Below, piece after piece: positions 6,438 through 13,841 of a stretch of DNA of 13,841 nt. This DNA is from RGIG5057 sp036653755 (GTDB taxonomy: Bacteria > Bacillota > Clostridia > TANB77 > CAG-465): assembly GCA_036653755.1 (NCBI GenBank), contig JAVVTJ010000032.1, forward strand, positions 1 to 13,841. The letters run 5' to 3'. The translations under genes and the position numbers were made by a program. How positions within the stretch are numbered: the first letter of the stretch is position 1; the number at the start of each line of letters is the position of its first letter. The notes beneath the pieces are model-generated. The model made no database searches, was not told the origin of the DNA, and worked only from the letters and a program-made list of their open reading frames with translations.

Positions 6438-6834
6438 CACAACGATAAATAATATTACTATGCATCTGCAAGAAACTTATAAAAAATTTGAATTAGAATA
6501 AAATTAAGCTAGTAAACATTCCTTACTAGTTAAAAAAGAAGGAAACCGTGAGGTAAAAAGAAATATACCAATGACAATTGAATATTGTGCAATTAGAATA
6601 GATAAATACTTATTATCAGACAACATAGATATACTAAAAAATGCTGGCAGAATATAACACAAAATTGCATGTGATAAAGCACTATGTGAATTTGAAAAAG
6701 ATAGAGTTAAACAAGATAAGTTGTATCAATCTGTTTTTGATGTATTAATGAAATCATTGTCAAATCATGAAAATAATAACGAAGATAAAATTAAAAATAA
6801 TATATATAGGAAAAGTGAAAGTAGGAGGATTTAG
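6406..6834 (+). pseudogene. Remnant of a RhuM-family gene, internally deleted and stop-riddled
   Basis: No intact ORF exists, but one reading frame (that of base 6433) carries clear RhuM-like segments: LFNTTINNITMHLQETYKKF (from 6430), then KKEGNREVKRNI, then DILKNAGRI*HKIACDKAL and EFEKDRVKQDKLYQSVFD. RhuM proteins have LFNTT-type helix-turn-helix words, an EGxREVKR segment, and near the C terminus an NAGxxS...A..EYEKFR...Y pattern, in the same order. In-frame stops occur at 6412, 6427, 6499, 6505 and 6655. The N- and C-terminal family words lie too close together, so roughly 150 codons seem deleted between about 6580 and 6610. The usual RhuM N terminus is also not recognisable. The function of RhuM-like proteins is poorly known; they are common on islands and next to restriction systems. 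Final stop at 6832, three bases before trx. Confidence 0.75.
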
Positions 6835-6836
6835 AA

Positions 6837-7148
6837 ATGGTAAAACAAATTAATGAATTAAATTTTTTAAATGAAACAAAAGGTGAGGTTATACTAGTAG
6901 ATTTTTATGCAACATGGTGTCCACCTTGTAAAATGCTAGCTCCTGTATTAGAAGATTTATCCAATACAAGAAAATATAGAATTGCTAAGGTTAATATTGA
7001 TGAAAATAATAATTTGGCAAATGAGCTTAAAATAGATGTAGTACCTACATTATTAGTATTTAAAGATGGAAAAATAGTTGATAGAAATGTAGGTTATATA
7101 AATAAAGAAGAAGTTATTGCACTTTTAGATAAACATATTGAGGAATAA
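6837..7148 (+). CDS. trxA: Thioredoxin (WCPPCK active site)
   Basis: A 103-residue cytoplasmic thioredoxin. The fold landmarks are in order: VILVDFYATWCPPCK with redox cysteines Cys28 and Cys31, then KVNIDENN, and the cis-proline in VVPTLLVF (Pro70). The active-site dipeptide is Pro-Pro where classical thioredoxins have Gly-Pro; this variant is known in some thioredoxins but may shift redox potential or partner choice. AGGAGG (6823-6828) lies 8 bases before the ATG. It is followed 15 bases later by tex and probably co-transcribed with it. No thioredoxin reductase gene is nearby. The gene symbol is by family, not proven orthology. Confidence 0.92.
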   Translation: MVKQINELNFLNETKGEVILVDFYATWCPPCKMLAPVLEDLSNTRKYRIAKVNIDENNNLANELKIDVVPTLLVFKDGKIVDRNVGYINKEEVIALLDKHIEE

Positions 7149-7163
7149 TATTTAGGGGGAAAA

Positions 7164-9299
7164 ATGGAGAAGATAATAGATGCACTACATAATGAATTAG
7201 GTGTAAGTAAAAAACAAATAATAGCTACAATAGAGCTTATAGATGCAGGTAATACAATACCATTTATAGCTAGATATAGAAAAGAAGTAACTGGTAATTT
7301 AGATGATGAAATATTAAGAAAATTAGATGATAGATTAAAATATTTAAAAAATTTAGATTCAAGAAAAGAAGAAATAATAAGACATATTGAAGAGTTAAAT
7401 GAAATGACTGATGAGATAAAAAATAAGATTTTAAATGCAAATATTTTAACTGAATTAGAAGATATATATAGACCTTTTAAACCTAAAAAAAGAACAAAGG
7501 CTACTATTGCAAAAGAAATGGGATTAGAAAATTTATCTTTTGAAATAATTAAACAAAATATAAAAGATGGAACTGTTGAAGATATTGCAAGTAAATATAT
7601 AGATATTGAAAAAGGTGTTACAAATATTGATACTGCTATAACAGGTGCTATGGATATTATATCAGAAAATATTTCAGATAATGCAGATTATAGGAAACAA
7701 ATAAGAAGATTATCATATTTAACAGGTAAGATTATAACTACTGCTACTGATAAAGAAGTAAAATCTGCTTATGAAATGTATTATAATTTTTCTGAAAATA
7801 TTAATAGAATTGTAGGTCATAGGGTGCTTGCAATAAATAGAGGAGAAAAAGAAAAATTTTTAAAAGTTATTTTAGGAGTAGATGAAGAAAAAATAATAGA
7901 ATACTTAAATAAACAAGTTTTAAAAGGTGAATGTATTTTTACAAGTTATATCATAGATGCTATAAAAAATTCATATAAAAAATATATAAAACCTGCAATA
8001 GAAAGAGAACTTAGAAATGATATAACAGAAGATGCATCTGAACAGGCTATTAAAGTTTTTGGTATAAATGTTAAAAATTTGTTACTTCAACCACCTCTTA
8101 AAAATATGACAATGATAGGATTTGATCCTGCATATAGGACAGGCTGTAAAATAGCAGTAATTGATGATACTGGTAAAGTATTAGATTATGATACTATATA
8201 TCCTACTATGCCTCAAAATGATATTGAAGGAGCAAGTAAAAAGTTAATTAATTTTATAGAAAAATATAATGTTGAAATTATTGCTATTGGTAATGGAACA
8301 GCTTCAAGAGAATCTGAAAAGTTTGTTTCTGATGTTATAAAAAAATGTAAAAATAAAGTATATTACGCTATTGTAAGTGAAGCAGGAGCAAGTGTTTATT
8401 CTGCATCAGAGCTTGCTACAAAAGAATATCCTGATATAAATGTATCAATAAGAGGAGCAATTTCTATTGCAAGAAGACTTCAAGATCCTTTAGCAGAACT
8501 TGTTAAAATAGATCCTAAAAGTATAGGTGTTGGGCAGTATCAACATGATGTAAATCAAAAAAGATTAGATACAAGTTTAACAGGAGTAGTTGAAGATACA
8601 GTTAATAAAGTAGGAGTAGATTTAAATACAGCAACTCCATCACTTCTATCTTATGTATCTGGTGTTAATGCAAATATAGCAACTAATATTGTAAAATATA
8701 GAGAAGAAAATGGTAAATTTAAAACTAGAAAACAATTACTTAAAGTAGCAAAATTAGGTCCTGCTGCTTTTGTACAATGTGCAGGTTTTTTAAAAGTATT
8801 AGAATCTAAAAATATATTAGATAGTACAATGGTACATCCTGAATCTTATGATATAGCTGAAAAAGTATTAAAAATAGTTGATGTTCAAGATATTAAAGAT
8901 CTTCCAAGTAGGTTAGAAACAGTAAATATTGATAAAATGGCATCTGATTTAAATGTTGGAATTTTAACACTTACTGATATTATAAACGAACTTAAAAAAC
9001 CAGGTAGAGATATACGTGATGATGTTCCTAAAATAGTTGTTAAAAGTGATATTTTAAAAATAGAAGATTTAAAAATAGATATGCTCCTTAGTGGTACAGT
9101 TAGAAATGTTACAGCTTTTGGTGCTTTTGTAGATATTGGTATAAAAGGTGACGGACTTGTTCATATATCAGAACTTTCTGATAAATTTGTAAGAAATCCT
9201 ATGGAAGAAGTTTCAGTAGGAGATATAGTAAATGTTAAAGTTATAGGTATTGATTTAGAAAAAGGTAAAGTTGCACTTAGTATGAAGGGCTTAAATTAA
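7164..9299 (+). CDS. tex: Tex, S1-domain RNA-binding transcription accessory protein
   Basis: Tex is a conserved cytoplasmic nucleic-acid-binding protein that associates with transcription and RNA processing. At 711 residues it is close to the usual ~720-770. Domains in order: helical Tex N-terminal region (about 1-200, with TIPFIARYRKEVTGNLDDEIL at 31-51), YqgF/RNase-H-like domain (about 315-440, from GFDPAYRTGCK), the conserved IGVGQYQHDVNQKRL (454-468), helix-hairpin-helix region (about 483-555, with LNTATPSLLSYVSG), and C-terminal S1 domain (about 639-709, with VTAFGAFVDIG and GLVHISELS). A GGGGGA ribosome binding site stands before ATG 7164. It overlaps nothing but sits only 12 bases before the next gene, consistent with an operon trx-tex-DUF2207. 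Confidence 0.96.
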   Translation: MEKIIDALHNELGVSKKQIIATIELIDAGNTIPFIARYRKEVTGNLDDEILRKLDDRLKYLKNLDSRKEEIIRHIEELNEMTDEIKNKILNANILTELEDIYRPFKPKKRTKATIAKEMGLENLSFEIIKQNIKDGTVEDIASKYIDIEKGVTNIDTAITGAMDIISENISDNADYRKQIRRLSYLTGKIITTATDKEVKSAYEMYYNFSENINRIVGHRVLAINRGEKEKFLKVILGVDEEKIIEYLNKQVLKGECIFTSYIIDAIKNSYKKYIKPAIERELRNDITEDASEQAIKVFGINVKNLLLQPPLKNMTMIGFDPAYRTGCKIAVIDDTGKVLDYDTIYPTMPQNDIEGASKKLINFIEKYNVEIIAIGNGTASRESEKFVSDVIKKCKNKVYYAIVSEAGASVYSASELATKEYPDINVSIRGAISIARRLQDPLAELVKIDPKSIGVGQYQHDVNQKRLDTSLTGVVEDTVNKVGVDLNTATPSLLSYVSGVNANIATNIVKYREENGKFKTRKQLLKVAKLGPAAFVQCAGFLKVLESKNILDSTMVHPESYDIAEKVLKIVDVQDIKDLPSRLETVNIDKMASDLNVGILTLTDIINELKKPGRDIRDDVPKIVVKSDILKIEDLKIDMLLSGTVRNVTAFGAFVDIGIKGDGLVHISELSDKFVRNPMEEVSVGDIVNVKVIGIDLEKGKVALSMKGLN

Positions 9300-9311
9300 G
9301 GAGTGGTATTT

Positions 9312-11236
9312 GTGAAAAATATTTCAAAAGTTGTTATTAGTTTGATTTTATCATTTGTTTTATCTTCAAGCATTTTTGCTGGAAGTGTAGATTATAACAT
9401 TGATAGTTATAAAATTGAAGCAAATGTAAAAGATAATGGTAATATTGATATAACTGAATATATTAAGTATAGTTTTGATAAGGATATGAATGGAATATTT
9501 AGAAATATATTGTATAAATATAATTTTAAAGATCAAAGAGATAATATGGAAGCTACATCTAGTAGATATCAAGCAAGTGATATTTCAAATATTGAGGTAT
9601 ATACATCAGATACTTCATTTCGGTGATATGGTAATGTCTTTTGAAAAAATACATTCTTCATTATCTAATGGTATGAATAATGTACATTCTATTAATGAAG
9701 AAGTAAAAGATGGTTATAGAAAAAATATAAAAGTATATAGTCCTGTAAAAAAAGATAATTCAAAGTATGTAAAATATGTATATACAATAAAAGATGCAAC
9801 TACGCTATATAATGATTATGCTGAATTTTATTGGAACTTTTTAGGAAAAGATTGGGAGTGCAGTATTAATAATTTAGATATTAATATTAAATTTGATAAA
9901 GGATTAGATAAAAATGTATTTCCTCATACTTATGGCACAATTGATAAAGTAGATATTGGTAGTAATTATATAAGAATAACTGCGGGTCATATTTCTTCTG
10001 GGATTGCATTAGATGCAAGAGTAGTTTTTCCTAGTAGTTATATATCAAATGCTAGTAAAATAATAAATGAAAAATATGATTTTAATACGTTAAATAAAAT
10101 AGAAGAAAAAATGGCTTTAAATAGAAAAAATTATGATTTATCAAATAAAATATATTTTGTTATTGTTATATCTGCAATAATTTGGTGTATATTTGTTGTT
10201 ACTAAAATACCTAAAAATAAAGGAATTAAAAAATATAAAGAATTAGAGCATAACCCAGAATTATTAAATAATTATTCACTTGCAGATTATAGCTGTATGA
10301 ATACACAGTATTTAGGATATAGTAATACAAATTTACTTATGGCTACAATACTTGATTTAGCAAATAAAAAATATATAAAAATGGAAGCACTTAAAAAAGT
10401 AGATAAACATAAAGATAAATATGAGTATTATATAAGTGCAGATATTAGTAAAGATTTTAATAAATTAACTGATTATGAAAAAAATATATTAAACTATATT
10501 TTTAATAAAAAATTAAGTAATGAAATTGTAATATCTGATTTTGAAGGACAAAGATTTGAATTAAATGATCGTTTTAAAGATATTTCTAAAGATTATAAAC
10601 TAGGTCAAAAGTTTAATACGAAGTATTCTAAAATTGATTCAGATAAAATTAAAGAGTTTTATGATGTTACTACAAATAATATATGGAAAATGTTTTGTAT
10701 AGGAGTTTTAGTATTAGCATTAATTTTTTGTATAACTACATTTTGTATAAATCCAGTTACTGAAAAATTTATAGTAATATTTATAGGTATATTTGTATCA
10801 ATTATTTATTTAGTACTTTCATCAATTATTATTTATTCATCAGGTGTAAAGCTAAAAGATGAATATACTGCTGAATATAACAAACTACAAGGATTAAAAA
10901 AATATTTAAATGATTATAGTTTAATAAAAGAAAAATATCCAATTGAATTAGTATTATGGGAAAGATATTTAGTATTTGCAACTATGTTTGGAATAGCTGA
11001 AAAAGTAGCTAAAGAGTTTAAAGAAGAACTTTTAGCAAATGGTTATGATGAAGATTATATAAATACTATGTATCCTATGATATATGTTGGAATGCATACA
11101 AATACATATACAAGTTATGCTTCTGGTAATGGAAGTAGTGGCAGTAGTTCTTCTGGCGGATACTCTGGCGGTGGCGGAGGAGGCCGGAGGTGGAGGCGGC
11201 GGTGGCGGCGGTGGCGGTGGCGGTGGAGCTTTTTAA
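9312..11236 (+). pseudogene. DUF2207 membrane protein broken by two +1 frameshifts
   Basis: GTG 9312 is the start, with AAGGAGTGG as ribosome binding site. A signal peptide (KVVISLILSFVLSSSIFAG) leads into the DUF2207 N-terminal domain. The frame stops at TGA 9624 after about 104 residues, yet homologous-looking sequence continues one base out of register (GDMVMSFEKIHSS...). Removing one T from TTT at 9618-9620 restores TSFGDMVMSFEK. A second slip lies in the Gly-rich tail: without one C at 11184-11185 the tail becomes a Gly run ending GAF at TAA 11234-11236, the usual DUF2207 end; with it, the tail becomes Arg/Trp-rich and runs on to 11277. Repaired length is 640 residues, with membrane spans at about nt 10150-10210 and two at 10690-10845, and LVLWERYLVFATMFGIAEKV after them. 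Causes may be mutation, assembly error or recoding. Known role: uncharacterised. Confidence 0.85.
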
Positions 11237-11289
11237 AAAAATGTATAAAAATATGTAATAAGTGTAAACTAATCTAGGGAGTGATATTT

Positions 11290-12330
11290 ATGAAAATTGC
11301 GCAATATGGAGCAGGTAAAATGTCTGCATATACTATGAGATATGCAATAGAAAAAGGTTATGAAATAGTAGCGGCTTTTGATATAAATCCAGCAGTTATA
11401 GGTAAAGATATAGGTGAAATAATTGGATGTGATAAATTAGGAGTAGTAGTATCTAATGCCTCTGATGCACAAAAAATATTAGAAAAATTAAATCCAGATG
11501 TATGTATAATAGAGACTATGAGTTTATTTAAAGAAATATATGATATATTTGAAATATGTGCAAGTTTAGGAATAAATGCGATAACTACTTGTGAAGAAGC
11601 TTTTTATCCTATGAATTCTTCACCTGTTATGACTACTAAGTTAGATAATTTAGCTAAACAAAATAATTGTACACTTACAGGTAGTGGTTATCAAGATGTT
11701 TATTGGTGTAATTTAATTGCAACTATTGCTGGTAGTACACATAAAATAACTAAAATAAAAGGTACTACAAGTTATAACGTAGAAGATTATGGAATAGCGC
11801 TTGCTAAAGCTCATGGCGCAGGTCTTAATTTAGATTCATTTGAAAAAGAAATAGCAATTGTTGATAAAATATCAATTGAAGATAGAAATAAATTAATACA
11901 AAATGGAGAGTTTTTACCATCATATATGTGGAATGCAACATATACATTAGCTTTAAAATTAGGTTTAGATGTTGTATCACAAGTTCAAAAAACCGTTCCA
12001 CAATTAACTAATGAAACTTTACATTCAGATACTTTAAATATGGATATAAAAAAAGGAGATGTAGCAGGAATGTCTGCTGCTGTAGTAACTAAAACAAAAC
12101 AAGGAATTGAAATAGAAGCACAGTGTATTGGAAAAGTATATTCTAAAGATGAATTTGATAGAAATGAATGGACTATATATGGAGAGCCAAATACTACTGT
12201 TACAATAAATAGGCCATCAACTGTTGAACTTACATGTGCAACTATTGTAAATAGACTAGAAGATGTAGTAAAATCTAAGCCAGGATATATAACAATAGAC
12301 AAAATGGAATATGCAAAATATATTGTTTAG
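11290..12330 (+). CDS. NAD(P)-dependent oxidoreductase, DapB-N / 2,4-diaminopentanoate dehydrogenase-like
   Basis: A 346-residue protein starting with a Rossmann nucleotide-binding motif (KIAQYGAGKMSAYTMRYA) and the strand VAAFDINPAVIGKDIGEIIG. This resembles the dihydrodipicolinate-reductase N-terminal superfamily and, in length and in the GKDIGEIIG and NVEDYGIALAKAHGAGL segments, the 2,4-diaminopentanoate dehydrogenase (ornithine degradation) group. It is too long and too different at the C terminus to be DapB of lysine synthesis. None of the other ornithine-degradation genes is in the window, so the substrate cannot be assigned. I chose ATG 11290; the in-frame GTG at 11281 is part of the AGGGAGTG ribosome binding site. 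It is 53 bases after the DUF2207 gene, with no terminator or good promoter between, so it is probably last in the trx-tex unit. Confidence 0.65.
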   Translation: MKIAQYGAGKMSAYTMRYAIEKGYEIVAAFDINPAVIGKDIGEIIGCDKLGVVVSNASDAQKILEKLNPDVCIIETMSLFKEIYDIFEICASLGINAITTCEEAFYPMNSSPVMTTKLDNLAKQNNCTLTGSGYQDVYWCNLIATIAGSTHKITKIKGTTSYNVEDYGIALAKAHGAGLNLDSFEKEIAIVDKISIEDRNKLIQNGEFLPSYMWNATYTLALKLGLDVVSQVQKTVPQLTNETLHSDTLNMDIKKGDVAGMSAAVVTKTKQGIEIEAQCIGKVYSKDEFDRNEWTIYGEPNTTVTINRPSTVELTCATIVNRLEDVVKSKPGYITIDKMEYAKYIV

Positions 12331-12353
12331 GGCTAGCTTTTTAAAAAAATATA

Positions 12354-12375
12354 TAGGGTTAAAATAGGGTTAAAA
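12354..12375 (+). repeat. Two-copy tandem repeat
   Basis: The 11-base unit TAGGGTTAAAA occurs twice head to tail, between the oxidoreductase stop and the nifS promoter. There is no evident function. Confidence 0.6.
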
Positions 12376-12410
12376 TAAAGTAAAAATTGTATAAAAAATT
12401 GATATTTTAA

Positions 12411-12439
12411 TTGACAAACAATAATTATTGTGATATACT
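12411..12439 (+). promoter_or_regulatory. Sigma-A promoter of the cysteine desulfurase gene
   Basis: A perfect TTGACA (12411-12416), 17-base spacer, TATACT (12434-12439). Transcription should start near 12446, giving a leader of about 160 bases before the ATG at 12605. Confidence 0.85.
12418..12431. promoter_or_regulatory. Palindrome inside the nifS promoter spacer, candidate operator
   Basis: ACAATAATTATTGT is a perfect 14-base palindrome lying between the -35 and -10. A protein bound here would block RNA polymerase. The ATAATTAT core recalls Fur/PerR-type boxes, but the match is partial. The regulator is unknown. Confidence 0.5.
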
Positions 12440-12473
12440 AATATTGTTTTAAATTATTTATTTATTAGACTTT

Positions 12474-12511
12474 ATAATTTAAAATAAGTACTACTAATAC
12501 TATTAAATTAT
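12474..12511 (+). promoter_or_regulatory. Leader inverted repeat 1 of nifS
   Basis: Arms ATAATTTAA (12474-12482) and TTAAATTAT (12503-12511) are exact complements around a 20-base loop that itself contains AGTA...TACT. It is AT-only and individually weak. Confidence 0.35.
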
Positions 12512-12526
12512 GACTCTTTTGTTTTC

Positions 12527-12554
12527 TTTATGAGATACATTTGTATCTCATAAA
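12527..12554. promoter_or_regulatory. Leader inverted repeat 2 of nifS, perfect 13-bp arms
   Basis: TTTATGAGATACA (12527-12539), two T's, then the exact reverse complement (12542-12554). As DNA it is an operator-like dyad with a TACA-nn-TGTA core, the core recognised by CopY/BlaI-type repressors. As RNA the two-base spacer is too tight, so the helix would open to a 4- to 6-base loop. It lies about 80 bases downstream of the start point, so it would act as a roadblock operator or an RNA structure. Confidence 0.6.
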
Positions 12555-12561
12555 TTTAAGA

Positions 12562-12587
12562 ATAATGTTAGCGTTGCCTAACATTAT
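12562..12587 (+). promoter_or_regulatory. Leader hairpin 3 directly before the nifS ribosome binding site
   Basis: A 10-bp stem ATAATGTTAG/CTAACATTAT with the loop CGTTGC, ending at 12587. The ribosome binding site GGAAGGA (12588-12594) begins at the next base, so folding of this stem could affect access to it or protect the message end. Confidence 0.6.
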
Positions 12588-12604
12588 GGAAGGAAGTAAG
12601 ATAA

Positions 12605-13789
12605 ATGAATATAAAATATTTTGATCATGTAGCAACAACAAAATTAAATAGTGATGTTTTAAATAAAATGATGCCATATTTAACTAATGAATATGGTAAT
12701 GCATCTTCTATATATAGTTTAGGAAGAAATACTAAAAAAGCAGTTGAAGATAGTAGAGATATTGTTGCAAAAATTTTAGGAGCAGAATCTAAGGAAATAT
12801 ATTTTACAGGTTGTGGAAGTGAGTCAGATAACACTGCTTTAAAAGGTGTTGCTATTGCAAATAAATCAAAAGGTAACCATATAATAACATCCAAAATAGA
12901 ACATCCTGCAATATTAGAAACTTGTAAAAGTTTAGAAAAAGAAGGCTTTGATATAACATATCTAAATGTAGATGAAAATGGTATTGTTAATTTAAAAGAG
13001 TTAGAAGATGCTATAACAGATAAAACAATATTAATAAGTATTATGTTTGCAAATAATGAAATAGGAACAATTGAGCCAATTGAAGAAATTGGTAACATTG
13101 CATTAAAACATAATATATATTTTCATACAGATGCAGTACAAGCAGTAGGAGCAGTAGATATTGATGTAAATAAGTTAAATATAGATATGTTATCATTATC
13201 TGCACATAAGTTTTATGGACCTAAAGGTGTTGGCGTATTATATGTTAGAAAAACTGTTAAATGGAATAAGTTTATAGATGGTGGACATCAAGAAAAAAAT
13301 AAAAGAGCAGGTACTGAAAATGTAGCAGGTATTGTTGGACTAAGTAGTGCTATGAAAATGGCATATGATAAATTAGAAGAAAATAACAAATATTTAACAA
13401 ATTTAAGAGATTATTATATATCACAAATTGAAGAAAAAATTCCATATGTTAAATTAAATGGACATAGAACAAAACGTTTACCTAGTAATGCAAATATATC
13501 ATTTAAGTTTATTGAAGGTGAATCACTGTTACTTAATTTAGACTTAAAAGGAATATGTGCCTCAAGTGGAAGTGCATGTACATCTGGAAGTTTAGATCCC
13601 TCTCATGTACTTCTTGCTATTGGACTTATACATGAAGTAGCGCATGGTTCACTTAGAATATCTATGGGACTTGATAATACAAAAGAAGATGTAGATTATT
13701 TAATAAATAGTTTAATAGAAATAGTAGATAGATTAAGAAATATGTCACCACTTTATGAAGATTTTGTAGATGGAACATATACAATGTAG
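12605..13789 (+). CDS. nifS: Cysteine desulfurase, NifS/IscS type
   Basis: This PLP enzyme takes sulfur from cysteine as a persulfide for Fe-S cluster assembly or tRNA thiolation. At 394 residues it is full length. PLP lysine Lys202 is in LSLSAHKFYGPKG; His100 in KIEHPAILE is the ring-stacking residue. FHTDAVQAVG has the PLP-binding Asp176, and RAGTEN follows. Catalytic Cys325 lies in SSGSACTSGSLDPSHV, the extended loop of the NifS/IscS group rather than SufS. Lys202 and Cys325 have the same numbers as in Azotobacter NifS. The N terminus reads YFDHVATT where the family usually has an Ala-Ala-Thr-Thr; this Val is a mild oddity. No iscR precedes it; only 52 bases follow, so an iscU or tRNA-thiolation partner cannot be seen. 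The exact client pathway is therefore open. Confidence 0.94.
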   Translation: MNIKYFDHVATTKLNSDVLNKMMPYLTNEYGNASSIYSLGRNTKKAVEDSRDIVAKILGAESKEIYFTGCGSESDNTALKGVAIANKSKGNHIITSKIEHPAILETCKSLEKEGFDITYLNVDENGIVNLKELEDAITDKTILISIMFANNEIGTIEPIEEIGNIALKHNIYFHTDAVQAVGAVDIDVNKLNIDMLSLSAHKFYGPKGVGVLYVRKTVKWNKFIDGGHQEKNKRAGTENVAGIVGLSSAMKMAYDKLEENNKYLTNLRDYYISQIEEKIPYVKLNGHRTKRLPSNANISFKFIEGESLLLNLDLKGICASSGSACTSGSLDPSHVLLAIGLIHEVAHGSLRISMGLDNTKEDVDYLINSLIEIVDRLRNMSPLYEDFVDGTYTM

Positions 13790-13841
13790 ACCAACTATGA
13801 AATGTCAATAGTAAAATGAAAATAAGTATAAAAATAGTAAA

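Noticed and set aside
9490..9620. 5' part of the long second-frame ORF before the DUF2207 frameshift
   Set aside because: It is only the out-of-register reading of the first DUF2207 segment; family-like sequence begins in this frame after about 9620.
12625..13098. 157-codon minus-strand ORF within nifS
   Set aside because: Antisense shadow of a well-conserved enzyme, no start signals.
13790..13841. Right edge after nifS
   Set aside because: Fifty-two bases with no ribosome binding site, terminator or gene start that I can support.
1..13841. CRISPR arrays, tRNA or rRNA genes
   Set aside because: No regularly spaced repeats and no tRNA- or rRNA-like sequence were seen on either strand.

Overview
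The window is AT-rich Gram-positive DNA. Codons ending in A or T, strong AGGAG-type ribosome binding sites and TTGACA/TATAAT promoters point to an uncultured low-GC Firmicute, most likely a gut Clostridia. That placement is an inference from composition and gene families; there is no marker gene beyond housekeeping proteins.

Layout: (1) Bases 1-1033 hold the 3' part of a gene for a formylglycine-generating-enzyme-like (FGE / C-type-lectin fold) protein. Its last ~120 bases switch abruptly to about 50% GC and to codons ending in T or C, the signature expected of a diversity-generating retroelement (DGR) variable region. No reverse transcriptase or template repeat is visible in the window. (2) About 1130-2634 is a decayed ISL3-type insertion sequence whose transposase carries an in-frame amber codon. 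(3) 2747-5637 is a chromosomal housekeeping block: a YjdF-like membrane protein, murD (peptidoglycan precursor synthesis) and pgsA (phosphatidylglycerol synthesis), closed by a bidirectional terminator. (4) 5706-6834 is a small accessory patch: an unrecognised 122-residue gene on the minus strand with a perfect consensus promoter, then the eroded remains of a RhuM-family gene on the plus strand. (5) 6837-12330 is a probable operon: thioredoxin, Tex, a DUF2207 membrane protein broken by two single-base frameshifts, and a DapB/diaminopentanoate-dehydrogenase-like oxidoreductase. (6) 12411-13789 is a separately transcribed cysteine desulfurase (NifS/IscS type). It has a palindrome inside its promoter and a ~160-base leader with three successive inverted repeats.

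The housekeeping genes serve envelope synthesis (murD, pgsA), thiol redox balance (trx), transcription/RNA quality (tex) and Fe-S or thiolation sulfur supply (nifS). The accessory story lies in three places: the DGR-type target at the left edge with a dead IS just behind it, the decayed RhuM gene, and the twice-frameshifted DUF2207 gene. The most interesting single element is the putative DGR variable region at about 893-1015. The structured nifS leader is second.
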